Shown: positions 1 to 7,514 of the stretch, piece by piece
How positions within the stretch are numbered: position 1 is the first letter of the stretch
How the letters are laid out: each line of letters begins with the position of its first letter
NCBI RefSeq assembly: GCF_900169785.1
Contig: NZ_FWER01000017.1
Span: 106,953 to 170,952, forward strand
Length of the DNA stretch: 64,000 bases
Source: Rhizobium sullae
GTDB lineage: Bacteria > Pseudomonadota > Alphaproteobacteria > Rhizobiales > Rhizobiaceae
Direction: 5' to 3'
Notes under the pieces: model-generated
Seen by the model: only the letters and a program-made list of their open reading frames with translations
What the model was told of the DNA's origin: nothing
Databases searched by the model: none
Made by a program: the position numbers and the translations under genes

Positions 1-2
1 CG

Positions 3-188
3 GGCTATGCAGACATTCCCCCCGGCGGCGGCCTCATCGACCTGCCGCGCCTCGGCAAGCCCTTTTCGCAAGCGCAACTTGCCGAGGCAATCAGCCGGAC
101 GATTGCCGCGACTACGGCGTTCGAATCTCGCCGCGGATCACGTATCCCAGCAAACCTGCCACCATCAGCGCCAATCCAAACCATGTGA
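3..188 (+). CDS. C-terminal end of a response-regulator receiver domain (5' partial)
   Basis: An open frame enters from the left edge and stops at TGA 186-188, giving about 61 residues. It contains GYADIPPGG followed by PRLGKPFSQAQLAEAI. The Lys-Pro pair before a final helix is the pattern of the end of a CheY-like receiver domain, as found at the C terminus of hybrid sensor kinases. The rest of the protein lies outside the window, so a stand-alone regulator cannot be excluded. Its last 77 bases overlap the 3' end of the convergent SURF1 gene, which is a long overlap and may mean the tail is extended. Confidence 0.5.
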   Translation, partial: GYADIPPGGGLIDLPRLGKPFSQAQLAEAISRTIAATTAFESRRGSRIPANLPPSAPIQTM

Positions 189-852
189 TCGCGTAGACGA
201 GGTGGTTGTTCGGAAAGACGATACGCGTCAATCCGCCGACCGGTAAGCCGCCTGGGTTTGGCGTCGCATCTGTATCGATGAAATAACGAGCGGCGTTTGT
301 GACGCCCTTTTCCACCGCGATCGCCGCGACATCGCGGGAATACCAGCGGCCCGAGGCCGGGTCGTTCGACTGCAGCAGCGAGCCTTTCGGCTCCGTCATC
401 CGTATCAGCCCGGTGATCGTGACCGGACCGGAGAGTTGGCCGGACTGCCGGGTTTCAGGATTGCGCTTGTCGACCGGCACGAAGCCACGGTTGATCAGGA
501 TCGCCTTGCCATCTGGAAGCGACAGCGGTGTCATCACCCAATAGCCCGGTCCCAGCTCAGTCGAGGCATAGACCAGCGTCTCCTTACCGTTCTGCAGTGT
601 GCCGGTCGTCGTTACGCGGCGGTATTCGTCATCGGCGGCGTTGACTGATCTGCCGAGCGGCGCCGGAACCGGTTCGGCTTTTACCCGTTGATCGACCCGA
701 GCAATGAGATCGAGTTTCCAGGATAACCGCTCCACCTGCCAGACGCCGAGCGCAACAAAGCCCGCAATCGACAGAAGCATTAGGCTGCAGAGCATTGCGA
801 GCTTGACTGCCGAGCGGCGCCGGTCTTTCGGTTCAGGAGAGCTGTTTGACAT
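112..852 (-). CDS. SURF1 family cytochrome oxidase assembly protein
   Basis: SURF1 proteins help assemble heme-copper oxidases, probably at the heme-insertion step, in the inner membrane. The 246 residues have the family layout: a membrane helix near residues 17-38 ending in LGVWQVERLSWK (family pattern LGxWQxxRxxWK), a soluble periplasmic domain, and a second helix near 220-240 preceded by NNHLVYAITW. The gene follows cyoD by 48 bases on the same strand, so it is most likely the last gene of the cyo operon and serves this quinol oxidase. Length is normal for bacterial SURF1. Confidence 0.93.
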   Translation of the reverse strand: MSNSSPEPKDRRRSAVKLAMLCSLMLLSIAGFVALGVWQVERLSWKLDLIARVDQRVKAEPVPAPLGRSVNAADDEYRRVTTTGTLQNGKETLVYASTELGPGYWVMTPLSLPDGKAILINRGFVPVDKRNPETRQSGQLSGPVTITGLIRMTEPKGSLLQSNDPASGRWYSRDVAAIAVEKGVTNAARYFIDTDATPNPGGLPVGGLTRIVFPNNHLVYAITWFGLALMVAGLLGYVIRGEIRTP

Positions 853-900
853 GGCTACAAAACCGGAGCGGGCGGCCTGCCGCCGCCCGCTCGATGCCCC

Positions 901-1302
901 CTAGGGCATGTTCTTCATCACTTCGGGGCTCATCGGCATCATATTGGTATTCAGATGATGCATGACCCAGAGCGAGCCGGAAAGCGCGATCGCCACGATC
1001 ACGATGGTGAAGATCAGCGCCATCATCGTCCAGCCGCCCTCCGAGCGGGTGTTCATGTGCAGGAAGCAGATCATGTGAACGACGATCTGTACGGCGCCGA
1101 GGGCCATCACGAGCGTGGCCGTCACCGCCGGGCTTTCGAAGACGCCGGCCATGACAAGCCAGAAGGGGATCGCGGTCAAGATGACCGAGAGGACGAAGCC
1201 GATCGTGTAGCTCTTTAGCGAGCCATGGCCCGCCCCGTGCCCGTGGCTGTGGCCATGATGGGCTTCGTGCGCGTCCTCATGCGCGGGTGCTTGCGAAATC
1301 AT
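901..1302 (-). CDS. cyoD: Cytochrome bo3 ubiquinol oxidase subunit IV
   Basis: CyoD is the small membrane subunit of the bo3 quinol oxidase. The 133-residue product has three membrane helices (roughly residues 30-52, 58-80 and 92-114) with the typical VQIVVHMICFLHM segment. The frame is open further upstream, but the ATG at 1302 is preferred because it gives the family length and overlaps the cyoC stop as ATGA, suggesting coupled translation. The N-terminal cytoplasmic part is histidine-rich (AHHGHSHGHGAGHG), which could bind metal; that role is inference. Confidence 0.95.
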   Translation of the reverse strand: MISQAPAHEDAHEAHHGHSHGHGAGHGSLKSYTIGFVLSVILTAIPFWLVMAGVFESPAVTATLVMALGAVQIVVHMICFLHMNTRSEGGWTMMALIFTIVIVAIALSGSLWVMHHLNTNMMPMSPEVMKNMP

Positions 1303-1925
1303 CCGAGAACTCCCATCAGATAGACGAAGGAAAAGACGCCGATCCAGACGACGTCGAGGAAGTGCCAGAACATCGAAAGGCACATGAGGCGGCGGCGGTT
1401 GGCCTCGATCAGGCCGTGCATCGAAACCTGCACCATCAGTGTCGCCATCCAAATGATGCCGGACGTGACGTGCAGCCCATGCGTTCCGACCAGCGTAAAG
1501 AAGGCCGAAAGGAAGGCGCTGCGCGATGGGCCTGCGCCCTCGTTGATCAAGTGGATGAACTCGTAGAGTTCAAGGCCGATGAAGGCCGCGCCGAAGAGGC
1601 CGGTCACCGCCAGCCAAATCAGCGTGCCGGGTTTGCTGTTTTTTTCCATCTGCAGCATCGCAAAGCCATAGGTGATGGAAGAAAAGAGCAGCATCGACGT
1701 GTTGACGGCGACGAGCGGCAGGTCGAAGAGGTCTTTCGGGGAGGGCCCGGCCGCATAATTGCGGCCGACAACACCGTAAGTCGCAAACAGCACCGCGAAG
1801 ATCAGGCAGTCGCTCATCAGGTAGAGCCAGAAGCCGAGATTCGTGCTGCCTTCCGGATGATGTTCCTCGGTCAGATAGAATTCAGGCTTTTCGGCCGTGT
1901 CGATGGTATGATCGCTCATGGTCAT
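1299..1925 (-). CDS. cyoC: Cytochrome bo3 ubiquinol oxidase subunit III
   Basis: CyoC is the five-helix subunit III of the bo3 oxidase. The roughly 208-residue product shows LGFWLYLMSDCLIFAVLFATY near the N terminus and HGLHVTSGIIWM near residue 140, both characteristic of the subunit III family. The start is ambiguous: GTG 1928, ATG 1925 and ATG 1919 are close together. I chose the ATG that overlaps the cyoB stop as TGATG. The 3' end overlaps cyoD by four bases. It acts in the inner membrane with CyoA, CyoB and CyoD. Confidence 0.96.
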   Translation of the reverse strand: MTMSDHTIDTAEKPEFYLTEEHHPEGSTNLGFWLYLMSDCLIFAVLFATYGVVGRNYAAGPSPKDLFDLPLVAVNTSMLLFSSITYGFAMLQMEKNSKPGTLIWLAVTGLFGAAFIGLELYEFIHLINEGAGPSRSAFLSAFFTLVGTHGLHVTSGIIWMATLMVQVSMHGLIEANRRRLMCLSMFWHFLDVVWIGVFSFVYLMGVLG

Positions 1926-3928
1926 CACACCTGTGCCGCAAGCAGTTCGGTCCGCTTGCCTTCCGTTTTGCGGACGTCTTCCACCGGGATGTAGAAGTCG
2001 CGCCTATAGTTGAAGGTATGGGCGATCGTGACGACGAGCAGCCCCACAGCGGAGAGCACGACGAGCCACCATATATACCAGATGAGGCCGAAGGCGAGAG
2101 CCACGCTGATGGCCGAAAGGATCGCGCCGGTGCCGGTGTTTTTCGGCATGTGGATCGGCTTGAAGCCTTCAAGGGGCCGTTCGTAGCCGCGGTTCTTCAT
2201 GTCGTACCAGCTGTCATGATCGTGCACGACCGGCGTGAAGGCGAAATTGTAATCCGGCGGCGGCGAGGAAGTCGACCACTCCAGTGTGCGGCCATCCCAT
2301 GGATCACCTGTATGGTCGGCGAGCGCCTCACGCTTCATGAAGCTGACGACGAGCTGAACGAGGAACGCCAGGATGCCGAGCGCGATCAGGAAAGCACCGA
2401 AGGCCGCAATGATGAACCAGATCTGCAGCGACGGATCCTCGAATTGCGAGACACGGCGGGTGACGCCCATCAGGCCGAGCACATAGAGCGGCATGAACGC
2501 CAAGTAGAAGCCGGTCAGCCAGAACCAGAAGCTCACCTTACCCCAGAAGGCATCGAGCTTGAAGCCGAAGGCCTTCGGGAACCAGTAGTTGACGCCGGCA
2601 AGCAGGCCGAACAGCACGCCGCCGATGATCACATTGTGGAAGTGGGCGATCAGGAAGAGCGAGTTGTGCAGCACGAAGTCCGCAGGCGGAACGGCGAGCA
2701 GCACGCCCGTCATACCGCCGATGACGAAGGTCACCATGAAGCCGACGGTCCAAAGCATCGGCACCTCATAACGAATGCGGCCGCGATACATGGTGAAGAG
2801 CCAGTTGAACATCTTCGCTCCCGTGGGGATCGAGATGATCATCGTCGTTATGCCGAAGAAGGAGTTGACGCTGGCGCCGGAACCCATGGTGAAGAAGTGG
2901 TGGAGCCAGACGATATAGGAAAGGATGGTGATGACCACCGTTGCGTAGACCATAGAGGCATAGCCGAAGAGGCGCTTGCCGCAGAAGGTGGCGACGACTT
3001 CCGAGAAGATGCCGAAGGCCGGCAGCACGAGGATATAGACCTCAGGATGACCCCAGATCCAGATGAGGTTGACATACATCATCGGATTGCCGCCGAGGTC
3101 GTTCGTGAAGAAGTTCGTTCCGGCGTAGCGGTCGAGCGACAAGAGCGCGAGCGTTGCCGTCAGGATCGGAAAGGTGGCGACGATCAAGACGTTGGTGCAG
3201 AGCGAGGTCCAGGTGAAGACGGGGAGCTTCATCATGGTCATACCGGGCGCGCGCATCTTGACGATGGTGGCGATCAGATTGATGCCCGACAGTGTCGTTC
3301 CCACACCTGCGACCTGCAGGCCCCAGATGTAGTAATCGACGCCGACTCCGGGACTGTAGTCGGCGCCTGAAAGCGGCGGGTAGGCAAGCCAACCGGTGCG
3401 CGCGAACTCGCCGATGAAGAGCGACAGCATGATGATGATGGCGCCGGCCGTCGTCATCCAGAAGGAGAAGTTGTTGAGGAACGGGAAGGAGACGTCACGG
3501 GCGCCGATCTGCATCGGCACCACGAAGTTCATCAGGCCCGTGACGAAGGGCATGGCCACGAAGAAGATCATGATCACGCCGTGGGCGGTGAAGATCTGGT
3601 CATAATGGTGCGGCGGCAGGTAGCCTTCCGATCCGTTGAAGGCGATCGCCTGCTGGATGCGCATCATGATCGCGTCCGAGAAGCCGCGCAGCAGCATGAT
3701 GACGGCGAGGATGACATACATGATGCCGATCTTCTTGTGATCGACGCTAGTGATCCAGTCGTGCCACAACGGACCCCAGAACTTGAAATAGGTGATGAGG
3801 CCAAGCACGGCCAGACCACCGATCACCACGGCGATGAAAGTCGCGACGAGGATCGGCTCGTGATAGGGGATCGCTTCAAGCGTCAACCGGCCGAAGATGA
3901 ACTTCAGGAGGTCAGGATTGGAAAACAT
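1925..3928 (-). CDS. cyoB: Cytochrome bo3 ubiquinol oxidase subunit I
   Basis: CyoB is the catalytic subunit that oxidises ubiquinol, reduces oxygen and pumps protons. At 667 residues it matches the family. Visible landmarks are WGHPEVYILVLPAFG (the CuB histidine-tyrosine pair), LHHFFTMG (the two further CuB histidines) and LIAHFHNVIIGG (heme-ligand histidines). Many membrane helices span the length. It lies 45 bases after cyoA and overlaps cyoC, so it is part of the cyoABCD operon. Nothing looks truncated. Confidence 0.98.
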   Translation of the reverse strand: MFSNPDLLKFIFGRLTLEAIPYHEPILVATFIAVVIGGLAVLGLITYFKFWGPLWHDWITSVDHKKIGIMYVILAVIMLLRGFSDAIMMRIQQAIAFNGSEGYLPPHHYDQIFTAHGVIMIFFVAMPFVTGLMNFVVPMQIGARDVSFPFLNNFSFWMTTAGAIIIMLSLFIGEFARTGWLAYPPLSGADYSPGVGVDYYIWGLQVAGVGTTLSGINLIATIVKMRAPGMTMMKLPVFTWTSLCTNVLIVATFPILTATLALLSLDRYAGTNFFTNDLGGNPMMYVNLIWIWGHPEVYILVLPAFGIFSEVVATFCGKRLFGYASMVYATVVITILSYIVWLHHFFTMGSGASVNSFFGITTMIISIPTGAKMFNWLFTMYRGRIRYEVPMLWTVGFMVTFVIGGMTGVLLAVPPADFVLHNSLFLIAHFHNVIIGGVLFGLLAGVNYWFPKAFGFKLDAFWGKVSFWFWLTGFYLAFMPLYVLGLMGVTRRVSQFEDPSLQIWFIIAAFGAFLIALGILAFLVQLVVSFMKREALADHTGDPWDGRTLEWSTSSPPPDYNFAFTPVVHDHDSWYDMKNRGYERPLEGFKPIHMPKNTGTGAILSAISVALAFGLIWYIWWLVVLSAVGLLVVTIAHTFNYRRDFYIPVEDVRKTEGKRTELLAAQV

Positions 3929-3973
3929 GGATTAACCCGTTCATTGGTGTCTTAGCGACGCAAAGCGCTAGGT

Positions 3974-5149
3974 TTAATTGTTGTTGCCCGGCTGAGCCGG
4001 ATTGCCGCTGCCGTGGTTCATGTCCGGCATCGAATGGCCGTCGTGCTGCATTCCGGGCATGGTCTGCCCGCCCTGCTGCGGTTGGGCGCCGGGCTGCTGG
4101 CCGCTGTTTTCCGTGCCCTTCGGCGCCTCGTCGCTGAAAGCCGGCGTGCCGGTTGCCGGGAAGGTCGGGGCGTTGGCGCGTTCGCCCTGTTCGGCATGAC
4201 GGTTGTCATATTCCAGCCGCTCGCGGTTTTCGGCGCTTTCCCTGCCGCCGCCGCCCATCATGTCGATATGCATCATCTCGTTCATGCACATCTTTCCGGG
4301 TGTCGCGCACATGTTGAGGATCGCCTCGTAGAGGCCGGCCTCGGCGCTGGAGTAATAGCGCACCGGCTCGCGTTCGCTCGGCTTTTCAAGCTTCAGGTAG
4401 GCATCGCGGTTCAACGCCGTACCTTGGGATTTGACGCGGGTGACCCAATCGTCGAAGCCCTGCTGGTTGAGGCCGTGAAACCTGAAGCGCATGTGCGAGA
4501 AGCCATCGCCGCTGTAATTGGCGGAAAAGCCCTCGTACTCGCCTTCCTTGTTGATGACCGCGTGCAACCTCGTCTGCATGCCCGGCATGGCGTAGATCTG
4601 GCCGGCGAGCGCCGGGATATAGAAGGAGTTCATCACCGAAGAGGCGGTGATCTTGAAATTGATCGGCACGTCGACAGGGGCGGCCAATTCGTTGACGGTC
4701 GCGATGCCGAGATCCGGATAGAAAAACAGCCATTTCCAATCGAGCGCTACGACTTCGACAGTCAGCGGCTTCGCATCGGCAGGAATCGCACGTTCTGCGT
4801 CCAGCCGATCCAGCACGCGATAAGGGTCGAGCTTGTGGGTGCTGATCCAGGTGATTGCGCCGAGCGCGATGATGATGGCAAGCGGCGCAGACCAGATCAC
4901 GACTTCGAGGCGGGTCGAGTGATGCCATTCCGGATCATAGGTCGCCGCCGTGTTCGAGCGCCGGTACCGCCAGGCGAAGAACAGTGTCAAGAACAAGACG
5001 GGCACGATGATCAGCAGCATCAGGAAGGTCGAGACCATGATGAGGTCCGCCTGTTGATTGGCGATATCGCCCGAAGGCGACATCACCACCAGATTGCACC
5101 CTGCCAGCATGAATAGCGGCAATACGAATAGAAGGCGGGAAAACTTCAT
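3974..5149 (-). CDS. cyoA: Cytochrome bo3 ubiquinol oxidase subunit II with His/Met-rich C-terminal tail
   Basis: CyoA is the lipoprotein subunit II of the quinol oxidase. The ATG at 5149 begins a signal peptide with lipobox LAGC (Cys18), which fixes the start although the frame is open 33 codons further upstream. Two membrane helices (about residues 40-62 and 85-105) are followed by the cupredoxin-like domain, which in this family lacks the CuA ligands. The protein is 391 residues, about 75 longer than the E. coli protein. The extra C-terminal tail, after about residue 300, is rich in Gln, Gly, Met and His and includes MPGMQHDGHSMPDMNH, which resembles copper-binding Met/His motifs. Confidence 0.95.
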   Translation of the reverse strand: MKFSRLLFVLPLFMLAGCNLVVMSPSGDIANQQADLIMVSTFLMLLIIVPVLFLTLFFAWRYRRSNTAATYDPEWHHSTRLEVVIWSAPLAIIIALGAITWISTHKLDPYRVLDRLDAERAIPADAKPLTVEVVALDWKWLFFYPDLGIATVNELAAPVDVPINFKITASSVMNSFYIPALAGQIYAMPGMQTRLHAVINKEGEYEGFSANYSGDGFSHMRFRFHGLNQQGFDDWVTRVKSQGTALNRDAYLKLEKPSEREPVRYYSSAEAGLYEAILNMCATPGKMCMNEMMHIDMMGGGGRESAENRERLEYDNRHAEQGERANAPTFPATGTPAFSDEAPKGTENSGQQPGAQPQQGGQTMPGMQHDGHSMPDMNHGSGNPAQPGNNN

Positions 5150-5533
5150 CAGTTTTTGCACGTCTCTAAGCTCTTGTTGTTTCGTCCGAACCGCGACTAA
5201 AGCACGGAACGGCATGGTGACATGAGGTGTTTGGTCGCAGTGCAGCAAATATGCCGCGGTGCGGCAGGATATCGCTTTTTTACGGCCTTCCTGAAATCCT
5301 GATTAATTCAGTAAGGATTTTGATCGGCGATAAAATGTTTCCCGGCCTATATATCCGCAAAAGCAGCGTTGGCCAGTTTCCGCCAGCCGTCCCTCATGCA
5401 TTTTGCGACCTGCATTGCAATTTTGGAAATGGATGATGAACTATTTACGCCACGCGGACTTGATAACCCGGCAGGTTTGATCAAGATCGTCTTGAGGCGC
5501 TTCGTACAAGCACTTCAACGAGGGAGGCGTTAA
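5150..5533. promoter_or_regulatory. Divergent intergenic region between cyoA and the MHS permease
   Basis: This 384-base region holds no convincing gene; a 69-codon frame at 5227-5436 has no recognisable content. It must carry the promoters of cyoABCD (leftward) and the permease (rightward). Two dyads stand out: AAATCC at 5294-5299 paired with GGATTT at 5315-5320, and TCAAGATCGTCTTGA at 5481-5495. The second is close to the permease start. No clear FNR/FixK box (TTGAT-N4-ATCAA) was found. Confidence 0.5.
5481..5495. promoter_or_regulatory. Operator-like perfect dyad upstream of the permease gene
   Basis: TCAAGA-TCG-TCTTGA is a perfect six-base inverted repeat with a three-base centre. It overlaps a TTGATCAA palindrome at 5477-5484 and ends 38 bases before the permease ATG. 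The position suits a repressor or activator site, but the binding protein is unknown. Confidence 0.35.
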
Positions 5534-6868
5534 ATGGCTGAAACACAAGTACACTACGGACCGTCATCGCGCACGCTGGAACGCGACGCCCGCAGAATTC
5601 ATGACGATAAGCCGGTCTCGCCGGGCAGCATCGCGATCGGTGTCGTCATCGGGCGCATGTCGGAATTTTTCGATTTCTTCGTTTACGGCCTGGCCTCGGT
5701 TCTCGTCTTCCCGCAGCTTGTCTTTCCCTTCGCGCCGGACCGGCTGACCGCCACGCTTTATTCTTTCGCGATCTTTTCGCTGGCTTTTCTCGCCCGCCCT
5801 GTCGGCTCCGTTGTCTTCATGACGGTCGACCGCCTTTACGGCCGCGGCACAAAACTGACGATCGCGCTCTTCCTGCTTGGCGGTTCGACAGCCTCGATCG
5901 CCTTCCTGCCCGGTTATAGCCAAATCGGCTACTGGTCGATCGCGCTGCTTGCGCTCTTTCGCCTTGGGCAGGGCTTCGCCCTCGGCGGCGCCTGGGATGG
6001 GCTTGCTTCGTTGCTGGCGCTCAATGCACCGGAACGGCACCGCGGCTGGTATGCGATGATCCCGCAGCTCGGCGCGCCGATCGGCTTTGCCCTGGCGAGC
6101 ACCCTCTTCGGCTTCTTCGTTGCCAATCTTTCAAACGATGATTTCCTCTCTTGGGGCTGGCGCTACCCGTTCTTCGTCGCGTTCGCGATCAACGTCGTGG
6201 CGCTCTTTGCCCGCCTGCGTCTCGTCATGACCAAGGAGTTCGGCACGCTTCTGGAGCAGCATGAATTGGAAGCCGCGCCAATTCTCGATGTCCTCCGCAT
6301 CCACGGCCGCGATATCCTGATCGGCGCCTTCGTGCCTCTCGCAAGCTTTGCGATGTTCCATCTCGTTACCATTTTTCCGCTTGGCTGGATGAGCCTCTAC
6401 GGCAGTCAACCGCTCGGCACTTTCCTGGTCGTGCAGATCATCGGTGCCATGGTCGGCATCGTCGCGATCATCGCCTCGGGCCTGATTGCCGATCGCATCG
6501 GCCGCCGCGGTCAGCTTGCCGTCTGCGCCGTGCTGATTGCGATCTTCTCGTTCATCGGCCCGATGCTGATTGCCGCCGGCGACACTGGTCAGGATGCTTT
6601 CGTCATCATCGGCTTCGGTGTGCTTGGCCTTTCGTTCGGACAGGCGACCGGTTCGATCTCTTCGCGATTCGGCCGCGGCTACCGCTACACGGGCGCAGCC
6701 TTCACGTCGGATCTCGCGTGGCTGGTGGGTGCAGGTTTTGCGCCGCTCGTTGCGCTTGGCCTGTCCAGCCGCTTCGGCCTGCCTTTTGTCGGCTATTACC
6801 TGCTTTCAGGCGCCATCTGCACGCTTGCCGCGCTTGCCTTCAGCAAGGCGCTGGAGCAGCGCGAATAG
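5534..6868 (+). CDS. MFS transporter, metabolite:H+ symporter (MHS) type
   Basis: The 444-residue protein has twelve predicted membrane helices. It shows SEFFDFFVYGLASVLVFPQL near residue 43, the first-helix pattern of the MHS branch of the major facilitator superfamily, which imports organic acids and osmolytes with protons. GLIADRIGRRGQLA near residue 316 is the repeated MFS loop motif. The start has a strong GAGGGAGG ribosome site. It is divergent from cyoABCD and is followed by a hairpin at 6885-6916. The substrate cannot be told from sequence. Confidence 0.85.
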   Translation: MAETQVHYGPSSRTLERDARRIHDDKPVSPGSIAIGVVIGRMSEFFDFFVYGLASVLVFPQLVFPFAPDRLTATLYSFAIFSLAFLARPVGSVVFMTVDRLYGRGTKLTIALFLLGGSTASIAFLPGYSQIGYWSIALLALFRLGQGFALGGAWDGLASLLALNAPERHRGWYAMIPQLGAPIGFALASTLFGFFVANLSNDDFLSWGWRYPFFVAFAINVVALFARLRLVMTKEFGTLLEQHELEAAPILDVLRIHGRDILIGAFVPLASFAMFHLVTIFPLGWMSLYGSQPLGTFLVVQIIGAMVGIVAIIASGLIADRIGRRGQLAVCAVLIAIFSFIGPMLIAAGDTGQDAFVIIGFGVLGLSFGQATGSISSRFGRGYRYTGAAFTSDLAWLVGAGFAPLVALGLSSRFGLPFVGYYLLSGAICTLAALAFSKALEQRE

Positions 6869-6884
6869 CGACGACTGAAGCATG

Positions 6885-6916
6885 AAGCCCGCCGGCTGTC
6901 CGCCGTACGGGCTTTT
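6885..6916. terminator. Rho-independent terminator-like hairpin between convergent genes
   Basis: AAGCCCG at 6885-6891 pairs with CGGGCTT at 6908-6914, and the + strand continues with TT. On the other strand the stem is preceded by A residues, so it may also serve the convergent cyclic-nucleotide-binding gene ending at 6937. Confidence 0.55.
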
Positions 6917-6936
6917 CACGTCTGGATTCGCCGAAA

Positions 6937-7407
6937 TTACTGAAGGGCTGCCTGCGGCTTTTTTGCAGCACGTGCTGCCGTCAGTTCCGCGGTCGTATGG
7001 TTCAGGCGGTCGGCAAGGACGCGCATGATCTCGACGGCGATTTCGGGAAAATCGCTGAGAAGCTTCAGGAAATGTTCCTTGCTGATGCGAAGCACTTCGA
7101 GCGCGGAGGTGGCACGGACGGTTGCGGTACGCGACACGTCACAGAGAATGGCGATTTCGCCGACGATGGAATTAACCTCGACATCGGCGACCTTTATGTC
7201 GCCTGCAGGCGAATTCACCAGAATATCGGCGGTTCCGGAAAGCACGACATAGGCCGCGTCGCCAGGATCGCCTTGGTGGAAAAGGTCCTGACCGGCCTTG
7301 TAGGTCATCCGGTCGGAGGTGAAGGCCAAAAGCTTGAGTTTCGCCGGGGCGACCCTTGCGAAGATCGGCACCCGCCGTAGCATTTCGACTTCATCTCTCA
7401 ACAGCAT
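6937..7407 (-). CDS. Cyclic nucleotide-binding (CNB/cNMP) domain protein
   Basis: The 156 residues form a single CRP-like cNMP-binding domain. Visible elements are an early PIFARVAPAKLKLLAF helix, the beta-roll pattern YKAGQDLFHQGDPGDAAYVVLSG, and the phosphate-binding-cassette region VGEIAILCDVSRTATVRA, with Glu and Arg in the places used to contact cAMP in CRP. There is no DNA-binding helix-turn-helix, so it is probably a small sensor or partner protein rather than a transcription factor. It lies 107 bases downstream of the degenerate ABC-like gene on the same strand, and conserved pairing would suggest a functional link. Confidence 0.85.
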   Translation of the reverse strand: MLLRDEVEMLRRVPIFARVAPAKLKLLAFTSDRMTYKAGQDLFHQGDPGDAAYVVLSGTADILVNSPAGDIKVADVEVNSIVGEIAILCDVSRTATVRATSALEVLRISKEHFLKLLSDFPEIAVEIMRVLADRLNHTTAELTAARAAKKPQAALQ

Positions 7408-7428
7408 GAGCGTCTCACCCCCTGCCGC

Positions 7429-7448
7429 TTCTCCTCGCCGAAGGAGAA
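7429..7448. repeat. Short perfect hairpin between the ABC-like and CNB genes
   Basis: TTCTCCT and AGGAGAA are perfect seven-base arms around CGCCGA. The hairpin lies just upstream of the CNB start and resembles the core of rhizobial intergenic palindromes. It could stabilise or partly terminate the transcript; there is no T tract in the leftward direction. Confidence 0.4.
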
Positions 7449-7514
7449 CGCGCTTTAAAAAACTCTACTGACATTCCCTCGCAAGAATGCCGTCTCTGCC
7501 GCCCTAATAGAATA

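Noticed and set aside
2018..3370. 450-codon open frame on + opposite cyoB
   Set aside because: Highly charged, His/Asp/Arg-rich composition with no domain; a GC3-driven shadow of cyoB.
5320..5334. FNR/FixK-like box TTGATCGGCGATAA upstream of cyoA
   Set aside because: Only the first half fits TTGAT-N4-ATCAA; the second half is wrong.
5227..5436. 69-codon frame in the cyoA-permease gap
   Set aside because: No ribosome site or homology; it overlaps the region expected to carry promoters.
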